From positions 1-8,908 of the forward strand of contig JAEWNM010000312.1 of the NCBI GenBank assembly GCA_023392755.1: DNA of 8,908 nt. Reading direction: 5' to 3'. The position numbers and the translations under genes were made by a program. Below, piece by piece: positions 1-7,188 of this stretch. Below the pieces are notes generated by a model, which was not told the DNA's origin, did not search any database, and saw only the letters and a program-made list of their open reading frames with translations. Every line of letters starts with the position of its first letter. Positions within the stretch are counted from its first letter, which is position 1. Origin of the DNA: Bacillota bacterium (GTDB lineage: Bacteria > Bacillota > Clostridia > Christensenellales > Aristaeellaceae).

Positions 1-1694
1 AAATGATCGAAATGAGCCGGCGCCTTCACGACCTGGAGGGTGTGCCCCGTTCGGAGCATACAAGCGTAAGCCGCTTCATGCAAAGGCTGGAAAGCGAGAT
101 CAGGGAACCCACGCTCTACGCCGGCGAACTGTACCTGGAGCTTCACAGAGGCACGCTTACCAACCAGCACCAAATCAAGCGCAACAACAGGCTTTTGGAA
201 ATTGCGCTGCACGACCTGGAGCTGTTCACCGTCCGCGATGCGGTGCTTCACGGCAAGGCCGCCGACGGGGAAAAAATCAACCCCCTCATGAACACGCTGC
301 TTACCAACCAGTTTCATGACATTCTTCCCGGCACCTGCATAAACAGCGCCCACGTCCAGTCCATCGCCGAAACCTCCCAGGCCATCAAGGCAGCCGGGGA
401 GCAGATTGCACAGCTTCTTGCCGCGCAGGGCGGGGACAATGCCGTTACGCTTTTCAACACCCTGTCCTTTGACCGCCGCGAGACGGTGTACCTAAAAGGG
501 CGGCCGGGAATGCGCATCGCCGGCGGCTTCCCCCAGCAGCGGTTTTCGGGCCTTGACGGGCAGGAGACGCTGGCGGTAGGCGGCGTTTTAATGCCGGCGT
601 TCGGCTCCGCGGTCCTTACATGGGAAAAGGGAGAAGTGCCTTCCGGCGAAGGCCCCTTCCACCTAACGGGCGATACCCTTGAAACACCCTTTGCCAATGT
701 GCGCTTTAACGGCAGCGGCGCCATGTCATCCTTTGTGGACCTTGTCGCCGGCAGGGAGCTGGTAGCCCGGGACGGCTTCGCCTTCAACACCTTCCTCGTG
801 GCGGAGGACCTTCCCGCCGCCTGGGATAACTGGGATATAGACGCCGACCTGGAGCAGAAATTCACCGAAGCCGGCAGGCTCATAAAACGTGAAGTCGCGG
901 GCATCGGCCCGGTGGAGCTTCGCATCCGAAGCACGTATCAGATAACGCCGCTGTCCACCCTCACCCAGGACATGGTATTTGATGCGGCCAGCCCGCTTAT
1001 AACCTTTGATACCGTCATCGATTGGCAGGACGGGCACCGTTTCCTCAAAGCCGCCTTCGATACGGCGCTTATGTGCGACGGGGTCCGCAACGAGATACAG
1101 TTCGGTTTCATCCGCCGCAGCAACCACCGCGGCAGCGTCACGGAAAAGGCAAGGTTCGAAACCTGCAACCACAAGTATTCCGACCTGTCGGAAACAGGGT
1201 ACGGCCTGGCGCTGCTTAACGACAGCAAGTATGGTCTTTCCGTAAACGAAGGCTCCATGCGCCTGTCGCTGCACAAGGGCGGCGAGCGCCCGGACCGTAT
1301 GGGCGACCGGGGCCTGCACGTTTTAAGGTACGCCATACTGCCCCACGCGGGCGGCTTCTCGGCCCAAACGGTGGTGCAGCCGGCCTACCGCTTCAATTAC
1401 CTCCCCCACATCAAGGACGGGGCCGGCGCGTTGCCATCCCTTGTAAGGGTGGATGCTCCAAACGTACTGGCGGAAACGGCAAAGCCCTGCGAGGACGCGG
1501 CCCGCGCCTATATACTGCGGCTGTACGAGGCCACCGGCGCGTATACAAACGCTTCCCTCTCCTTCGGCCATCCCGTAACGGGCCTTACCCTTACCAATAT
1601 GCTGGAGGAGGAGCAGCAGGTCCTTGAAACCGGGGAAACCGTTTCCCTCACGTTCCGGCCCTTTGAAATCAAAACGCTGCGGGTCGCTTACTGA
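1..1694 (+). CDS. GH38 alpha-mannosidase, C-terminal part (5' end outside window)
   Basis: The frame is open to the left edge, with the first full codon at base 3, and ends at TGA 1692-1694; 564 codons including the stop are visible. Bacterial GH38 alpha-mannosidases are usually about 1000 residues, so roughly the first 450, including the zinc-binding N-terminal segment and the Asp nucleophile, should lie upstream. Counting from the ATG at base 3, family landmarks are ELYLELHRGT (about 42-51) and an Asn/Arg-rich helix after it, NQFHDILPGT (102-111), WDNWDID (274-280), VIDWQDGH (338-345), ALLNDSKYGLSV (403-414) and the terminal PFEIKTL. By family knowledge, the His of FHD (residue 105) corresponds to the third His/Asp zinc ligand region of GH38. 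After the mid helical domain come the beta-sandwich domains. The enzyme removes terminal alpha-mannose; there is no signal peptide to judge because the N-terminus is missing. It is convergent with the operon that follows, so co-transcription is excluded. The family call is firm; the exact linkage is unknown. Confidence 0.93.
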   Translation, partial: MIEMSRRLHDLEGVPRSEHTSVSRFMQRLESEIREPTLYAGELYLELHRGTLTNQHQIKRNNRLLEIALHDLELFTVRDAVLHGKAADGEKINPLMNTLLTNQFHDILPGTCINSAHVQSIAETSQAIKAAGEQIAQLLAAQGGDNAVTLFNTLSFDRRETVYLKGRPGMRIAGGFPQQRFSGLDGQETLAVGGVLMPAFGSAVLTWEKGEVPSGEGPFHLTGDTLETPFANVRFNGSGAMSSFVDLVAGRELVARDGFAFNTFLVAEDLPAAWDNWDIDADLEQKFTEAGRLIKREVAGIGPVELRIRSTYQITPLSTLTQDMVFDAASPLITFDTVIDWQDGHRFLKAAFDTALMCDGVRNEIQFGFIRRSNHRGSVTEKARFETCNHKYSDLSETGYGLALLNDSKYGLSVNEGSMRLSLHKGGERPDRMGDRGLHVLRYAILPHAGGFSAQTVVQPAYRFNYLPHIKDGAGALPSLVRVDAPNVLAETAKPCEDAARAYILRLYEATGAYTNASLSFGHPVTGLTLTNMLEEEQQVLETGETVSLTFRPFEIKTLRVAY

Positions 1695-1703
1695 GCGGCA
1701 TCC

Positions 1704-1756
1704 AAAAAACAGCCTGCCCGGCGCTTGCGCACGCAAGTGCCGGGCAGGCTGTTTTT
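1704..1756. terminator. Bidirectional rho-independent terminator between convergent units
   Basis: A long inverted repeat pairs AAAAACAGCCTGCCCGGC (1705-1722) with its exact reverse complement (1739-1756). It continues inward through a further 6 pairs, one of them G-U, to a GCAC loop at 1729-1732. The stem is followed by GTTTTT on the + strand and by a six-T run on the minus strand. It sits 10 bases after the mannosidase stop and 9 bases beyond the GH4 stop, so it can end both transcripts. Confidence 0.93.
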
Positions 1757-1764
1757 CCGTTATA

Positions 1765-3168
1765 TTACCTGAGGGCGGCTTCCCATTCCACGGGCAGGTA
1801 TTCCGCCGTATTGCCAAGCATCTCCCTGAACAGGCGCTCCCCGTCCGCAGGGCTGACGGCCGCCATCTGCGGGTCATTCAAAAAGGCGCGAAGCGCAAGC
1901 GAATAATCCCTTGTCCTGGCGGCCTTCACCGCCGTTTCCTGCCCCAGCACATGGCGCATGACAAGGGCGTCCACGCCCTGTGGCAGCGCACCGGCCAGTA
2001 CGGGGGCGATTTCATTTTTACGGAACAGCGCGTTTGTCTCCACCACAGCGTCCATCGGCAGATTCGCGATTTGGCCGCGGTTGGGGATATTGACGTTGGA
2101 TACCATATCGCCAAGCCCCAGCAGCGCCTTGATCAAAAGGTGCCCTTCCTCGCCGGAGCCGTCCAGCGTAACAGGTTCTTTGCCGCTCAACAGCGCTTCC
2201 CGCTTTTGCAGCCGCTTATCCAAATCCGCCTCCCGCCAATCCACGGTGGTCAGGCCAAAGCCCCAGGCGCGCGCCGTTTCGGGGTTCTTCAAGTACCACG
2301 GCGGCATAAATTCCGCCAGGTGGCGGTCCCCGGCAGCCGCGATCAGGCCATAGCGCCGGAACAAATCGAACTTCACGCGGTGGGAGCACTCGAAGGAGTT
2401 GTTCATCCAGTTTTCATCCTTGCCCTTTGTGAAGCCCGTCTCATAATACTTGTTGACAAACCTTTCATACAGCGGGAACAGGTCATACCCCTGATAGCTG
2501 GCGCTGTACAGCCAGGTGAAATGGTTGATGCCCGTCACGCCGGTTTTGATATCCGCGCGCTCCGCGCCCTTTATCCCTTCCATATCCTCCAGCATGGCCG
2601 CCAGCAGCTTTTGGGTGCCGAACACCTCATGGCAGCAGCCGAACGCCCGGATCGCCGGGAAGACCGCGTACAGCGTGCGCATGCACACCGTCATGGGGTT
2701 TGTGTAGTTGATAACCCATGCATCCGGCGCGTGGTCGCGTATCGCTTGGGCAATCTGAACAAACATGGGCACGGTGCGCATGGCGCGCATAAACCCGCCG
2801 GGGCCCACCGTGTCGCCCACCGGCTGCCACACGCCGTATGCCTCCGGGCAGTGCACATCCGAGCGCATTTCCCTGAACGTTCCGGGCAGTATGGATATCA
2901 CGACAAAATCAACGCCGGAAAGCGCCTGGGCAAGCGTTTCGCTCACCTCATAGCGCCATTTGGCTTTTGCGCCGGAATGTGCCGATATCATGCCGCCGAT
3001 TTGCCGGTTTTTCTCCGCCGCGTCCCGGTCGATGTCATACAGGCGGACAACGCCGTCCATCTGCGCGTCCATGGCTAAATCCTTCATAAACCCCCAGGCC
3101 CATCCCCGTGAACCGCCGCCGATATAGGCAACCTTCAATCCCTGTACCCTACCTTGTGCATAATGCAT
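1765..3168 (-). CDS. lplD: GH4 glycosidase, LplD-type alpha-galacturonidase
   Basis: This is a 467-residue cytoplasmic enzyme with no signal peptide. The N-terminus is a Rossmann dinucleotide-binding fold with GGGS (17-20) and an acidic strand end, LYDID (43-47). It is followed by SILPGTF (92-98), GDTVGPGG (118-125), NYTNPM (154-159), GCCHEV (177-182), GINHFTW (213-219) and GDRHLAEF (280-287). GH4 enzymes cleave alpha- or beta-glycosides by an NAD-dependent oxidation/elimination route with a divalent metal. The metal-binding Cys and His are most likely C179 and H216. CHEV in place of CHSV or CHN is known as the signature of LplD-type alpha-galacturonidases, and the whole protein resembles B. 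subtilis LplD, which is slightly shorter. The start at 3168 is preceded by GGGGGG six bases upstream and lies 13 bases after the regulator stop, so it is the last gene of the operon. The remaining doubt is substrate: galacturonide is inferred from the motif, not shown. Confidence 0.93.
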   Translation of the reverse strand: MHYAQGRVQGLKVAYIGGGSRGWAWGFMKDLAMDAQMDGVVRLYDIDRDAAEKNRQIGGMISAHSGAKAKWRYEVSETLAQALSGVDFVVISILPGTFREMRSDVHCPEAYGVWQPVGDTVGPGGFMRAMRTVPMFVQIAQAIRDHAPDAWVINYTNPMTVCMRTLYAVFPAIRAFGCCHEVFGTQKLLAAMLEDMEGIKGAERADIKTGVTGINHFTWLYSASYQGYDLFPLYERFVNKYYETGFTKGKDENWMNNSFECSHRVKFDLFRRYGLIAAAGDRHLAEFMPPWYLKNPETARAWGFGLTTVDWREADLDKRLQKREALLSGKEPVTLDGSGEEGHLLIKALLGLGDMVSNVNIPNRGQIANLPMDAVVETNALFRKNEIAPVLAGALPQGVDALVMRHVLGQETAVKAARTRDYSLALRAFLNDPQMAAVSPADGERLFREMLGNTAEYLPVEWEAALR

Positions 3169-3174
3169 ATATTT

Positions 3175-3180
3175 CCCCCC
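3175..3180 (-). promoter_or_regulatory. Ribosome binding site of the GH4 gene
   Basis: A GGGGGG run lies six bases before the ATG at 3168, inside the 13-base gap after the regulator's TAA. It is not a classic AGGAGG, but can pair with the anti-Shine-Dalgarno core if one G-U pair is allowed. It supports the 3168 start. Confidence 0.55.
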
Positions 3181-3181
3181 A

Positions 3182-5437
3182 TTATTCAGTCGCGTCCTTG
3201 GACGCGTCTTCCTTTTGTCCTATCATCTGCCGGTACTGCGCCGGCGTCATGGCCATGTGCTGCCTGAATCTGCGGATAAAACCGGACGCATCATAATACC
3301 CCACCGCGAGACCAATTTCCTTGACAGACATTTTTGTCCCGCCAAGTAATTCCTTCGCCCTTTCCATCCGCAGCAAAAGCAGGTATTCCGAAGGATTCAT
3401 GCCGTATAATTCCTTGAAATCCAGCGACAGACGCACCGCGCTTATGCCATAGGCATCGGCCATGGCGCTCATGCTGAGCAGCGGATCGGCATAATGCTGG
3501 TGCATATAGGCGATGATGTCGCGTATTACCGGATGGGTCTGCGCGCTTTCCGGTTCACCGTGGGACAGGATATCGCGGCAGAGCTTGCGCAAAAGATCGT
3601 CCAGATCGGCAATGGAGCGGCAGCCGGACAGCGTAAACACATCGTAGTACTGCAGGGCATCCATGCTGTCGCTGTGCCTGTCCAAATGCTCGCTGAGCAT
3701 GGCGCCGATTACGTTGTTGTAGATCATGCGAAAAGCAAACAGCGACAGCTCCGTGCTGCCAAGATAATGAAAAAGCTCGTCCATGCGGTCGCTCAAGGCA
3801 CGATCGTCCCCCGCCCTCAGCGCTTTGCGGAAGCCGTCCAGATAGCTGCGGGTAAAGGGTACGATATCCTTGGCCGCCGCGCTGACATCAGAGAAGCGCA
3901 GCACATGGGCATTGCCCATGACGAACCGGTTGTCATAAGCGGTGCTCGCCTCCAGATAAGCGTTTCCTGCGTGGACAAAATCACGGTGCACATTGCTTAT
4001 GGCTACGGCCACGCCCGCCTTTGATACCATCAAATCATTTTGCACCTGCCAGGCCCACTTGTCCAGCACATCGGCCGTATCGGCAAAGAGCACGAACATA
4101 AATTGCTCCAGCGCAAACAGCTCCACATAATAGCCAGTAACATTGCCGCCCAGCTGCGCGGCGATTTTATCCATATTCGGCTGGCCTCCGTCCCGGGAAG
4201 GCGCGCCAATCAGCGATACCGCAAAAAAAGCTTTGTCTATCTCCATATCCAACTGCCCGGCGGCCCGAACGGCATCCGTTCTGGCGGGATAGCTGCCCTT
4301 GACAAAATCCTTGACGAAATTGGCCTTGCGCACAGGCAGACTCTGATCCAGCCGCGTGTTTAAATCCTCATTCTTGTCCACCAACTCCTCAATGCCGCTT
4401 TGGATGGCCTCAAAATCATCCTTTTCCGGCACAGCGGAGGAGAACAGGTAGCGCAATTCCTTGATAGGCTTCGTATGTCGTCTGGAAAAGTAGATTGTGA
4501 GCGCCATGCAGGGAATGCTCAGCGCAAACAGAAACATGCCCAAGCCAAGCTGCGCCCTGTTCATATCCTTCCACACGGTCTCCATGGGAATCAGGGTAAC
4601 ATACTGCATATTGAATTTGTGCCCGCGCTGGGCAATGAGCAAATACTGCCGGCCGCCGTACGAAAAATCTTTGGCCAGCATATCTCGATTTTCCCTCGTC
4701 TCCGCCAGAATCAGATCATCCGGCACGTCAAGGCCACGCCCTGCCGCCAGCGTCGCATCGCCGTAAAAAATGTAGGTGTTGCGCGGCTCGTATATCTCAT
4801 CAGCGAACATCTGATGGTAGGTGCCTTCGTTGATAAGAAAGAGAATATTGCCGGAGTTGAGCCGATCCGCCATGGAAAGGGGAGCGATAACCGCTACCAT
4901 GCGGTTGTTGACGCCGTCGGTCAAAATGCTGCTCACGTTCTGGGCGGGAAGAATCGTCATGCTGTTGTCCTGCCTGCGCAGCGCCAGGCGCAGCGCTTCC
5001 GGCTGTGTATGCTCAAAGAGCATCAGCTTATACAGAAACATCTCAAGCCCCACGGAGGTGGCGGAGGAATACAGGTACTCATCTTCATTGAAGATCAGGT
5101 AAAGCTGGTCAAAAAAGTCTATGGTCGTCGTATAGGGCAGCAATTGCAGCTTGAGATGGTAGGCCCGCATAGGCTCGTTGGCCAGCTTGAAGGAACGGAT
5201 ATAGGGCGAAAGGCCGATTTGCCTGCCAACGCTGAGCAGCGTTGTAAGATTCGCCTCGTTCTGGTATCTGATCCTGCCCAGCTTGTTGATATTGCTTTCC
5301 ACCGTGTCCGAACGCACGGTGCTGACATAGACGTTATTCATATATATGCCTACGCCAATGAAGAGCACCGCCATAATCGCTGCATAGGATATCATGTAGC
5401 GCAGCAAAATGGAATGGAATATGCTCTTCCTTCTCAT
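3182..5437 (-). CDS. Membrane-anchored AraC-family transcriptional regulator (sensor plus HTH)
   Basis: This is a 751-residue one-component regulator. A basic N-terminus (MRRKSIF) leads into transmembrane segment 1 (about 12-34). An extracytoplasmic sensor region of some 260 residues follows, then transmembrane segment 2 (about 297-317) and a basic stretch, SRRHTKPIKELRYLF, like the start of a HAMP-type linker. A long cytoplasmic region comes next, and the C-terminus is an AraC/HTH_18 double helix-turn-helix (about 637-735) with MSAMADAYGIS, RMERAKELL, VKEIGLAVGYYDASGFIRRF and the closing TPAQYR signature. The likely role is to sense a sugar outside the cell and control the surrounding operon. 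The frame stays open to an ATG at 5512, but I place the start at 5437. It has GGGGAG eight bases upstream and begins exactly at the basic and hydrophobic anchor, whereas the extra 25 residues would be encoded by a strong hairpin and the upstream ATG has no ribosome binding site. The ligand-binding fold cannot be named from sequence alone. Confidence 0.9.
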   Translation of the reverse strand: MRRKSIFHSILLRYMISYAAIMAVLFIGVGIYMNNVYVSTVRSDTVESNINKLGRIRYQNEANLTTLLSVGRQIGLSPYIRSFKLANEPMRAYHLKLQLLPYTTTIDFFDQLYLIFNEDEYLYSSATSVGLEMFLYKLMLFEHTQPEALRLALRRQDNSMTILPAQNVSSILTDGVNNRMVAVIAPLSMADRLNSGNILFLINEGTYHQMFADEIYEPRNTYIFYGDATLAAGRGLDVPDDLILAETRENRDMLAKDFSYGGRQYLLIAQRGHKFNMQYVTLIPMETVWKDMNRAQLGLGMFLFALSIPCMALTIYFSRRHTKPIKELRYLFSSAVPEKDDFEAIQSGIEELVDKNEDLNTRLDQSLPVRKANFVKDFVKGSYPARTDAVRAAGQLDMEIDKAFFAVSLIGAPSRDGGQPNMDKIAAQLGGNVTGYYVELFALEQFMFVLFADTADVLDKWAWQVQNDLMVSKAGVAVAISNVHRDFVHAGNAYLEASTAYDNRFVMGNAHVLRFSDVSAAAKDIVPFTRSYLDGFRKALRAGDDRALSDRMDELFHYLGSTELSLFAFRMIYNNVIGAMLSEHLDRHSDSMDALQYYDVFTLSGCRSIADLDDLLRKLCRDILSHGEPESAQTHPVIRDIIAYMHQHYADPLLSMSAMADAYGISAVRLSLDFKELYGMNPSEYLLLLRMERAKELLGGTKMSVKEIGLAVGYYDASGFIRRFRQHMAMTPAQYRQMIGQKEDASKDATE

Positions 5438-5445
5438 GGAACACG

Positions 5446-5451
5446 CTCCCC
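5446..5451 (-). promoter_or_regulatory. Ribosome binding site deciding the regulator start
   Basis: GGGGAG lies eight bases upstream of the ATG at 5437. The alternative ATG at 5512 is preceded by AGAATAAGAAT, which has no Shine-Dalgarno match, so this site favours the shorter protein. Confidence 0.65.
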
Positions 5452-5461
5452 GATGCCAGCA

Positions 5462-5504
5462 CACGGCTGATGCCGCAGCGCAAAAGCGCTGCGGCATAGC
5501 CGTG
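5462..5504. repeat. Strong intercistronic hairpin between binding-protein and regulator genes
   Basis: TGCCGCAGCGC (5471-5481) and its perfect complement (5486-5496) enclose an AAAA loop. The stem continues outward by an A-T pair and seven more pairs (CACGGCT 5462-5468 with AGCCGTG 5498-5504), leaving only G5469 bulged, for 19 pairs in all. No T-run follows on either strand, so it is not a standard terminator. It lies in the 5' leader of the regulator and downstream of the binding-protein stop. It could protect the upstream mRNA from 3' decay, attenuate the regulator, or act as a protein-binding palindrome. Confidence 0.8.
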
Positions 5505-5518
5505 GCAGCCATATTCTT

Positions 5519-5547
5519 ATTCTAGCATGGCCCACCAGGGTTTACAA
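5519..5547 (-). promoter_or_regulatory. Candidate internal promoter for the regulator
   Basis: On the minus strand, TTGTAA (5547-5542) is followed after 17 bases by TAGAAT (5524-5519). These match the housekeeping sigma consensus at 4 of 6 and 5 of 6 positions with ideal spacing. Transcription would begin near 5512, giving a leader of about 75 bases that contains the hairpin. This rests on pattern alone; the regulator could equally be transcribed only by read-through. Confidence 0.4.
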
Positions 5548-5552
5548 GACGG

Positions 5553-7121
5553 CTATTTGTTTTTTGCAAGATAGTTGTCATAGGCAGCCTGATACAGCTC
5601 CACATAACGGTCCGCGCCGACAGCCTTGGCCGTATCCAGGAACGTCTGCCAATTTTCATCCGTCACGCCGTTGGTAATGAAGTTGGCAATGGACTCCTTC
5701 ATGAACTTCTCGATTTCGTTGAACAGGCGGGTCGCCTCGAGCTGGCTCTCGGCGTCCATCTTGACCAGCCTGTACAGATAGTAGTAGGAGTTCTTTTCCA
5801 GCACGCCGGCTTCCTCGTACTCCTTGCTGTAGTTGTAGCGCTCCACACGGTGGGGGGGCATTTCGTAAATGTCAAAGTAGTAGTCGCCGGGGGCGAAGAA
5901 CTGCCCATGGTAGACCGGTACGTACTGGTACAGGCCGTTGTTCTCGGGGATGGACAGTATCTTGTATTTGCCTTCCTCATTGAATCCCATGGTGGGCGGG
6001 ATGGGTCCGCCTTCCTTGACGGGGCCGTTGACGCTGACCATCATGGTCTCGGTTTCAAACTGGGCATCCAGCCAGCGGAGGGTTTCCGGGATGTGCTCAT
6101 TAGCGATGGTCAGAGCCGCGCCCATGGAAGGCACCTCCAGGATGCGGGGTACTGAAACGCCAAACTCGCTGGCCGGGGGAATGAGGGAGGTGAACTGCGC
6201 GGATATCTCCGGCGTAAGCGCGGTGTTGATCAGGCGCAGGTACGTGGTGTAGCCCACCTGGCCAGCATTCATTTTTGTGCCCCAGACATTGGAATCCTGA
6301 GTGATGGACTCGGGATCCAGCAGCCCTTCCTTGTAGCACAGGTTCAGCCATTCGCAGGCAGCGCGGAAACCGGACATGTAGCCGGGGAAGACCACCTTGT
6401 TGTCATCGTCGATGTTGGCATAGACAAAACGGTTAAGCGGCACACCAAAATTGGCAAAATGGGTGTACACGCCCTGGGTTTGATGGATCAGGTCGGCGGC
6501 GGACATGGGAATCTCGTCCTTCTGGCCGTTGCCGTTGGGATCCTTGTCGCGGAAAGCGCGGAGCACTTCGGTCAACTCGTCGATGGTCTTGGGCACTTCC
6601 AAGCCGAGCTTATCCAGCCAGGCCTTGTTGATGAAATGGTTGCCATCATGGTTGACGTTTTGCGCCGTCAGGTTGCCGATCCAATACGTCTTGCCATCGG
6701 AAGCGGGGATGGAGGCGTTGGCATTGTTCATCTGGAGGCGGCTATAGTAATTGGGCATGTTCTCTTCCAGATAGTCATCCAGCGGCACCAAAATGCCCTG
6801 GGTCACGCCGTACTCCTCGATGCTGTCAATCTCACCACGGATGATGATGTCAGGATACTCGCCGGAAGCGAACATCAGGTTCAGCTTGGCCTTCCAATCG
6901 GCGTCCTTGACAACTTCCCATTCGATCTTGATGTTGGTCTTGGCTTCCAGTTCCTTGAAGAACCAGAGGTTTTCAAAATCCACCTGCTGGTTTTCAAGAC
7001 AATACTGAAGTACTTTGAGGGTAATGGGTTCCTTAACGATGGGATACGTGGCCTCGGCGGCGGCGCCGACGGTTGCCAGCAGCAGGATGGCGGCCAGCAG
7101 GGTACTAAGCAGCTTCTTCAT
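5553..7121 (-). CDS. Extracellular sugar-binding protein of an ABC transporter (LplA/YtcQ type), no lipobox
   Basis: This 522-residue protein captures the oligosaccharide outside the cell and hands it to the two permeases encoded just upstream. MKKLL, a hydrophobic core (about 5-18) and VGAAAEA form a signal peptide that looks suited to signal peptidase I. There is no Cys at the cleavage region; the first Cys is about residue 40, inside the mature fold. The mature part has family 1 solute-binding features: a hinge-like opening strand ITLKVL, ASGEYPDIIIRG (about 85-96), DGKTYWIG, the INKAWLDKLGLEVPKTIDE region, and DKDPNGNGQKDE (about 192-203). The last is an EF-hand-like acidic loop seen in large LplA/YtcQ-type binding proteins. 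The frame is open to an ATG at 7160, but 7121 has GGGGAGG five bases upstream and begins exactly at the signal peptide. The gene sits 67 bases after the LplC-type permease. LplA of B. subtilis is a lipoprotein, so the missing lipobox is the odd point here. Confidence 0.92.
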   Translation of the reverse strand: MKKLLSTLLAAILLLATVGAAAEATYPIVKEPITLKVLQYCLENQQVDFENLWFFKELEAKTNIKIEWEVVKDADWKAKLNLMFASGEYPDIIIRGEIDSIEEYGVTQGILVPLDDYLEENMPNYYSRLQMNNANASIPASDGKTYWIGNLTAQNVNHDGNHFINKAWLDKLGLEVPKTIDELTEVLRAFRDKDPNGNGQKDEIPMSAADLIHQTQGVYTHFANFGVPLNRFVYANIDDDNKVVFPGYMSGFRAACEWLNLCYKEGLLDPESITQDSNVWGTKMNAGQVGYTTYLRLINTALTPEISAQFTSLIPPASEFGVSVPRILEVPSMGAALTIANEHIPETLRWLDAQFETETMMVSVNGPVKEGGPIPPTMGFNEEGKYKILSIPENNGLYQYVPVYHGQFFAPGDYYFDIYEMPPHRVERYNYSKEYEEAGVLEKNSYYYLYRLVKMDAESQLEATRLFNEIEKFMKESIANFITNGVTDENWQTFLDTAKAVGADRYVELYQAAYDNYLAKNK

Positions 7122-7126
7122 GGAGT

Positions 7127-7133
7127 CCTCCCC
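7127..7133 (-). promoter_or_regulatory. Strong ribosome binding site of the binding-protein gene
   Basis: GGGGAGG ends five bases before the ATG at 7121. It selects this start over the in-frame ATG at 7160 and fits a binding protein made in excess of its permeases. Confidence 0.75.
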
Positions 7134-7142
7134 TTTCGAAAT

Positions 7143-7172
7143 TGGTGCTATATACACCATCCGCAGATGGTG
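7143..7172. repeat. Overlapping inverted repeats upstream of the binding-protein gene
   Basis: In the 67-base gap, CACCATC (7155-7161) can pair with GATGGTG (7166-7172) across a CGCA loop. Its CACCA part (7155-7159) can instead pair with TGGTG (7143-7147). The two pairings exclude each other. They could form a small switching leader or an operator with three half-sites. The short arms make chance plausible. Confidence 0.4.
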
Positions 7173-7188
7173 AGAGCCTTGTGTGAAA

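Noticed and set aside
1624..3078. Long + strand open frame (484 codons) opposite the GH4 gene
   Set aside because: It is antisense to a gene with clear family motifs, starts inside the mannosidase, runs through the terminator hairpin and shows no recognisable protein. It is a product of GC-rich codon use.
3168..3184. TAATG stop/start overlap at the regulator stop as a possible GH4 start
   Set aside because: The ATG overlapping TAA is not in the GH4 frame and its reading frame closes after about 15 codons.
4400..5470. Long + strand open frame (356 codons) opposite the regulator
   Set aside because: It mirrors the regulator's coding strand, has no family resemblance and no convincing ribosome site.
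5438..5512. N-terminal extension of the regulator to the ATG at 5512
   Set aside because: It has no ribosome site, is encoded by the hairpin, and would place a Cys/Ala-rich non-homologous stretch before the membrane anchor.
5850..5858. Run of seven G (C on the coding strand) in the binding-protein gene as a phase-variable tract
   Set aside because: It is explained by Pro-Pro-His codons in an intact frame and is too short to suggest slippage control.
7122..7160. N-terminal extension of the binding protein to the ATG at 7160
   Set aside because: It would put a non-signal sequence before a standard signal peptide; the strong ribosome site is placed for 7121.
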